In this document: positions 6,274-7,636 of the stretch, piece after piece | Layout of the letters: every line of letters starts with the position of its first letter | Numbering within the stretch: the first letter of the stretch is position 1 | From: Anaerolineae bacterium | Lineage (GTDB): Bacteria; Chloroflexota; Anaerolineae; 4572-78; J111 | Assembly (NCBI GenBank): GCA_020433785.1 | Contig: JAGRCC010000460.1 | Span: 1-7,636, forward strand | Direction: 5' to 3' | Length of the DNA: 7,636 nucleotides | Translations under genes and position numbers: made by a program | Notes under the pieces: model-generated | The model's input: the letters and a program-made list of their open reading frames with translations, nothing else | Told to the model about the DNA's origin: nothing | Database searches by the model: none

Positions 6274-7149
6274 CTAGGCTCGCACCGGCTGGCTCAGGGC
6301 TTGCCATAAGGCTTCGACAGAAGAAAAGGCGGTTCCCTGTTGAGAAAGGGTGGCCATATCCAAATTCATGAACGGCACTTTCTCTTTGGGCGCGTCGTCC
6401 CCATCACCGCGTTTTACATAACCGGCTTCTCGATCGTGAATCGGGTAAAAATATGTCATCGCCTGTTTAAGGCGTTCCTTCACATGGTGGTTCAACTGGT
6501 CAACTTTACTGGGAACCGTGATGATGATAAACTGACTTTCGGCCGGGTGACCGATAAAGTCATCGATGCTGCCCAGTTCATCCACAGCGCTGGTCAGCGT
6601 CAAGGCGATGGCGCGCAACACATCATCTCTAGCCACAAAACCATAAATTTCGTTGAAGGTATCGAGTCCGCTGATGTTAATCCCAATCGCCGACCAACCG
6701 TCACGCTCCATCATCAAGCTCAAACGATCGAGTGTAAACTTTTCGCCGGGCAGGCCGGTCACCGGATTATTCTGGCTGCCGGCACGGCGGAGCGCGTTTC
6801 GCACTCTTAGCCGCAGTTCCTGCACGTCAAACGGTTTGGTGATGTAGTCGATCGCGCCCAGTTTGAGGCCCGCGATACGATCATCGCGGTCGCGGCGTTC
6901 GGTCACAAAGATGACCGGCAGCCGGCTGGTTCGCACATCGTCCTGAAGTGATTGCCCCACTTCAAAGCCATCGATATCAGGTAGACGAACATCCAAAAGA
7001 ACCAAATTGGGCGACTCGGTTCGACATTTGTCCAGAGCATCTTGCCCTGTCCCGGCGGTAACAACCCGATACCCCTGTGCTTCAAAGTAGACCCGGAGCA
7101 TATCAGAGGTATCCAGATCGTCTTCAACAATTAACAGGGTATGTTTCAT
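6274..7149 (-). CDS. Orphan response regulator: REC domain plus degenerate GGDEF-like domain
   Basis: A 291-residue cytoplasmic signalling protein. The receiver domain (about 1-122) is complete: acidic pocket Asp10 and Asp11, phospho-acceptor Asp53 (LLDVRLPD), switch Thr83 (FVTE) and Lys105 (TKPFD). A GGDEF-type fold follows: NPVTGLPGEKF (128-138) matches the DPLTGLPNR opening, GINISGLDTFNEIYGF matches the metal-binding strand region, and the signature loop should fall at 200-207 but reads GHPAESQF. The RxxD inhibitory site is also absent. It should therefore take phosphate but not make cyclic di-GMP; a binding or protein-interaction role is inferred. No DNA-binding domain or partner histidine kinase is present in the window. 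The ATG fits the start of the receiver fold exactly, although no good Shine-Dalgarno precedes it. A strong promoter at 7258-7287 and the terminator at 6175-6205 suggest a single-gene transcript. Confidence 0.88.
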   Translation of the reverse strand: MKHTLLIVEDDLDTSDMLRVYFEAQGYRVVTAGTGQDALDKCRTESPNLVLLDVRLPDIDGFEVGQSLQDDVRTSRLPVIFVTERRDRDDRIAGLKLGAIDYITKPFDVQELRLRVRNALRRAGSQNNPVTGLPGEKFTLDRLSLMMERDGWSAIGINISGLDTFNEIYGFVARDDVLRAIALTLTSAVDELGSIDDFIGHPAESQFIIITVPSKVDQLNHHVKERLKQAMTYFYPIHDREAGYVKRGDGDDAPKEKVPFMNLDMATLSQQGTAFSSVEALWQALSQPVRA

Positions 7150-7242
7150 GGGCGTTGTTTCTAATGGTTAAATACCAGATTGAAAGTTTTTGTAGTCTAC
7201 CAGTTGGTCGTGAAGAGGATTTTGGCGAATAACGACAAAAGT

Positions 7243-7258
7243 TTAACGTTCAAGTTAA
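7243..7258. promoter_or_regulatory. Candidate operator next to the response regulator promoter
   Basis: TTAAC, a 6-base spacer, then GTTAA form a perfect 5-bp inverted repeat. It begins at the downstream edge of the -10 box (one base shared) and covers the expected transcription start. A bound protein here would block initiation. The arms are short, so chance is possible. Confidence 0.3.
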
Positions 7259-7287
7259 GTATACCCTATCCTCTCCTAAAATGTCAA
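7258..7287 (-). promoter_or_regulatory. Strong sigma-70-type promoter of the response regulator gene
   Basis: The minus strand shows a perfect TTGACA (plus-strand 7282-7287) and TATACT (7258-7263) 18 bases apart. It starts 17 bases past the ftsH stop and points at the response regulator ATG, giving a leader of about 100 bases. No terminator hairpin is visible between ftsH and this promoter, so some read-through from ftsH is possible. Confidence 0.7.
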
Positions 7288-7304
7288 CCAGCATTTACCT
7301 CAGA

Positions 7305-7636
7305 TTAAGCAAACATGGCCTCGAACGTTTTGGAGTCGAGGGTTTCTTCTTTAAGCAGACGTTCGGCGATTTCCACCAGTTTGGCTCGATTCTCTTGAAT
7401 GAGAGCCACGGCCCGCTCGTGGGCGCTTTCCACAATGCGGCGGACCTCCCGATCGATCTGGCGGGCGATTTCCTCGCTGTAGTTACGCTGCTCGCCGATT
7501 TCTTTACCCAGAAAGACCAGTTCATCCTTTTCGCCAAACATCAACGGCCCCAGTTTTTTGCTCATGCCGTATTGGGTCACCATTGCCCGCGCCAGTTTAG
7601 TCGCTTTGTTGAGATCATCGCTGGCGCCGGTGGTGA
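7305..7636 (-). CDS. ftsH: ATP-dependent zinc metalloprotease FtsH, C-terminal part (partial)
   Basis: About 110 C-terminal residues of FtsH, the membrane-anchored AAA+ protease that degrades misassembled membrane proteins and some regulators. The frame stays open to the right edge, so the membrane segments, ATPase domain and HExxH site lie outside. The visible part is diagnostic: TTGASDDLNKATKLARAMV at the edge, then QYGMSKKLGPLMFG, a FLGKE segment, and a helical tail with IDREVRRIV and LLKEETLD. The second Asp of GASDD (codon 7614-7616) matches the third zinc ligand, Asp492 in E. coli FtsH. The protein ends soon after the helical protease core and lacks the long hydrophilic tail of the E. 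coli enzyme, which is normal for many phyla. It lies upstream of, and in the same direction as, the response regulator. Confidence 0.95.
   Translation of the reverse strand, partial: TTGASDDLNKATKLARAMVTQYGMSKKLGPLMFGEKDELVFLGKEIGEQRNYSEEIARQIDREVRRIVESAHERAVALIQENRAKLVEIAERLLKEETLDSKTFEAMFA

Noticed and set aside
6340..6810. Plus-strand open frame of 156 codons opposite the response regulator
   Set aside because: The minus-strand frame has complete receiver residues and a recognisable second domain. The plus frame has no family resemblance and no ribosome site that I could see.

Overview
The window looks like ordinary bacterial chromosome, probably from the Chloroflexota (Anaerolineae-like). 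That guess rests on overall protein character: two adjacent, divergent M16B subunits, a response regulator with a decayed GGDEF tail, FtsH, and GTG/TTG starts behind good Shine-Dalgarno sites. No marker gene settles it. I see no phage, transposase, CRISPR, tRNA or rRNA.

Layout, left to right. Positions 1-342 are AT-rich and non-coding. They hold a near-consensus promoter firing leftward out of the window, two short perfect inverted repeats, and a plausible rightward promoter for the one plus-strand gene, an RNase D (343-1497). Everything else is on the minus strand. Read in the direction of transcription from the right edge: the C-terminal end of ftsH (cut by the window edge); a strong TTGACA/TATACT promoter with a small inverted repeat just downstream; an orphan REC plus degenerate-GGDEF response regulator; an intrinsic terminator; an M20 metallohydrolase; a palindrome-rich 146-base gap; an M16B peptidase subunit with the zinc site; an M16B subunit without it; and a HAD hydrolase whose start overlaps the previous stop by four bases (ATGA). 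The HAD gene and the RNase D gene converge and overlap by four bases at their stops.

The two M16 genes and the HAD gene look like one transcription unit. The M16 pair appears to split one active site between two proteins: the upstream subunit keeps the zinc motif (HWVEH plus a distal Glu) but has lost the Tyr of the C-terminal Arg/Tyr pair, and the downstream subunit has lost all zinc ligands but keeps Arg and Tyr. With FtsH and the M20 enzyme nearby, the neighbourhood leans toward protein and peptide turnover, but a shared pathway is inference.

I found no clearly new multi-gene system. The items most worth following are the 53-bp intergenic element with terminal inverted repeats and two internal stem-loops (with a likely decayed copy running into the end of the M20 gene), the split M16 active site, and the degenerate GGDEF regulator.
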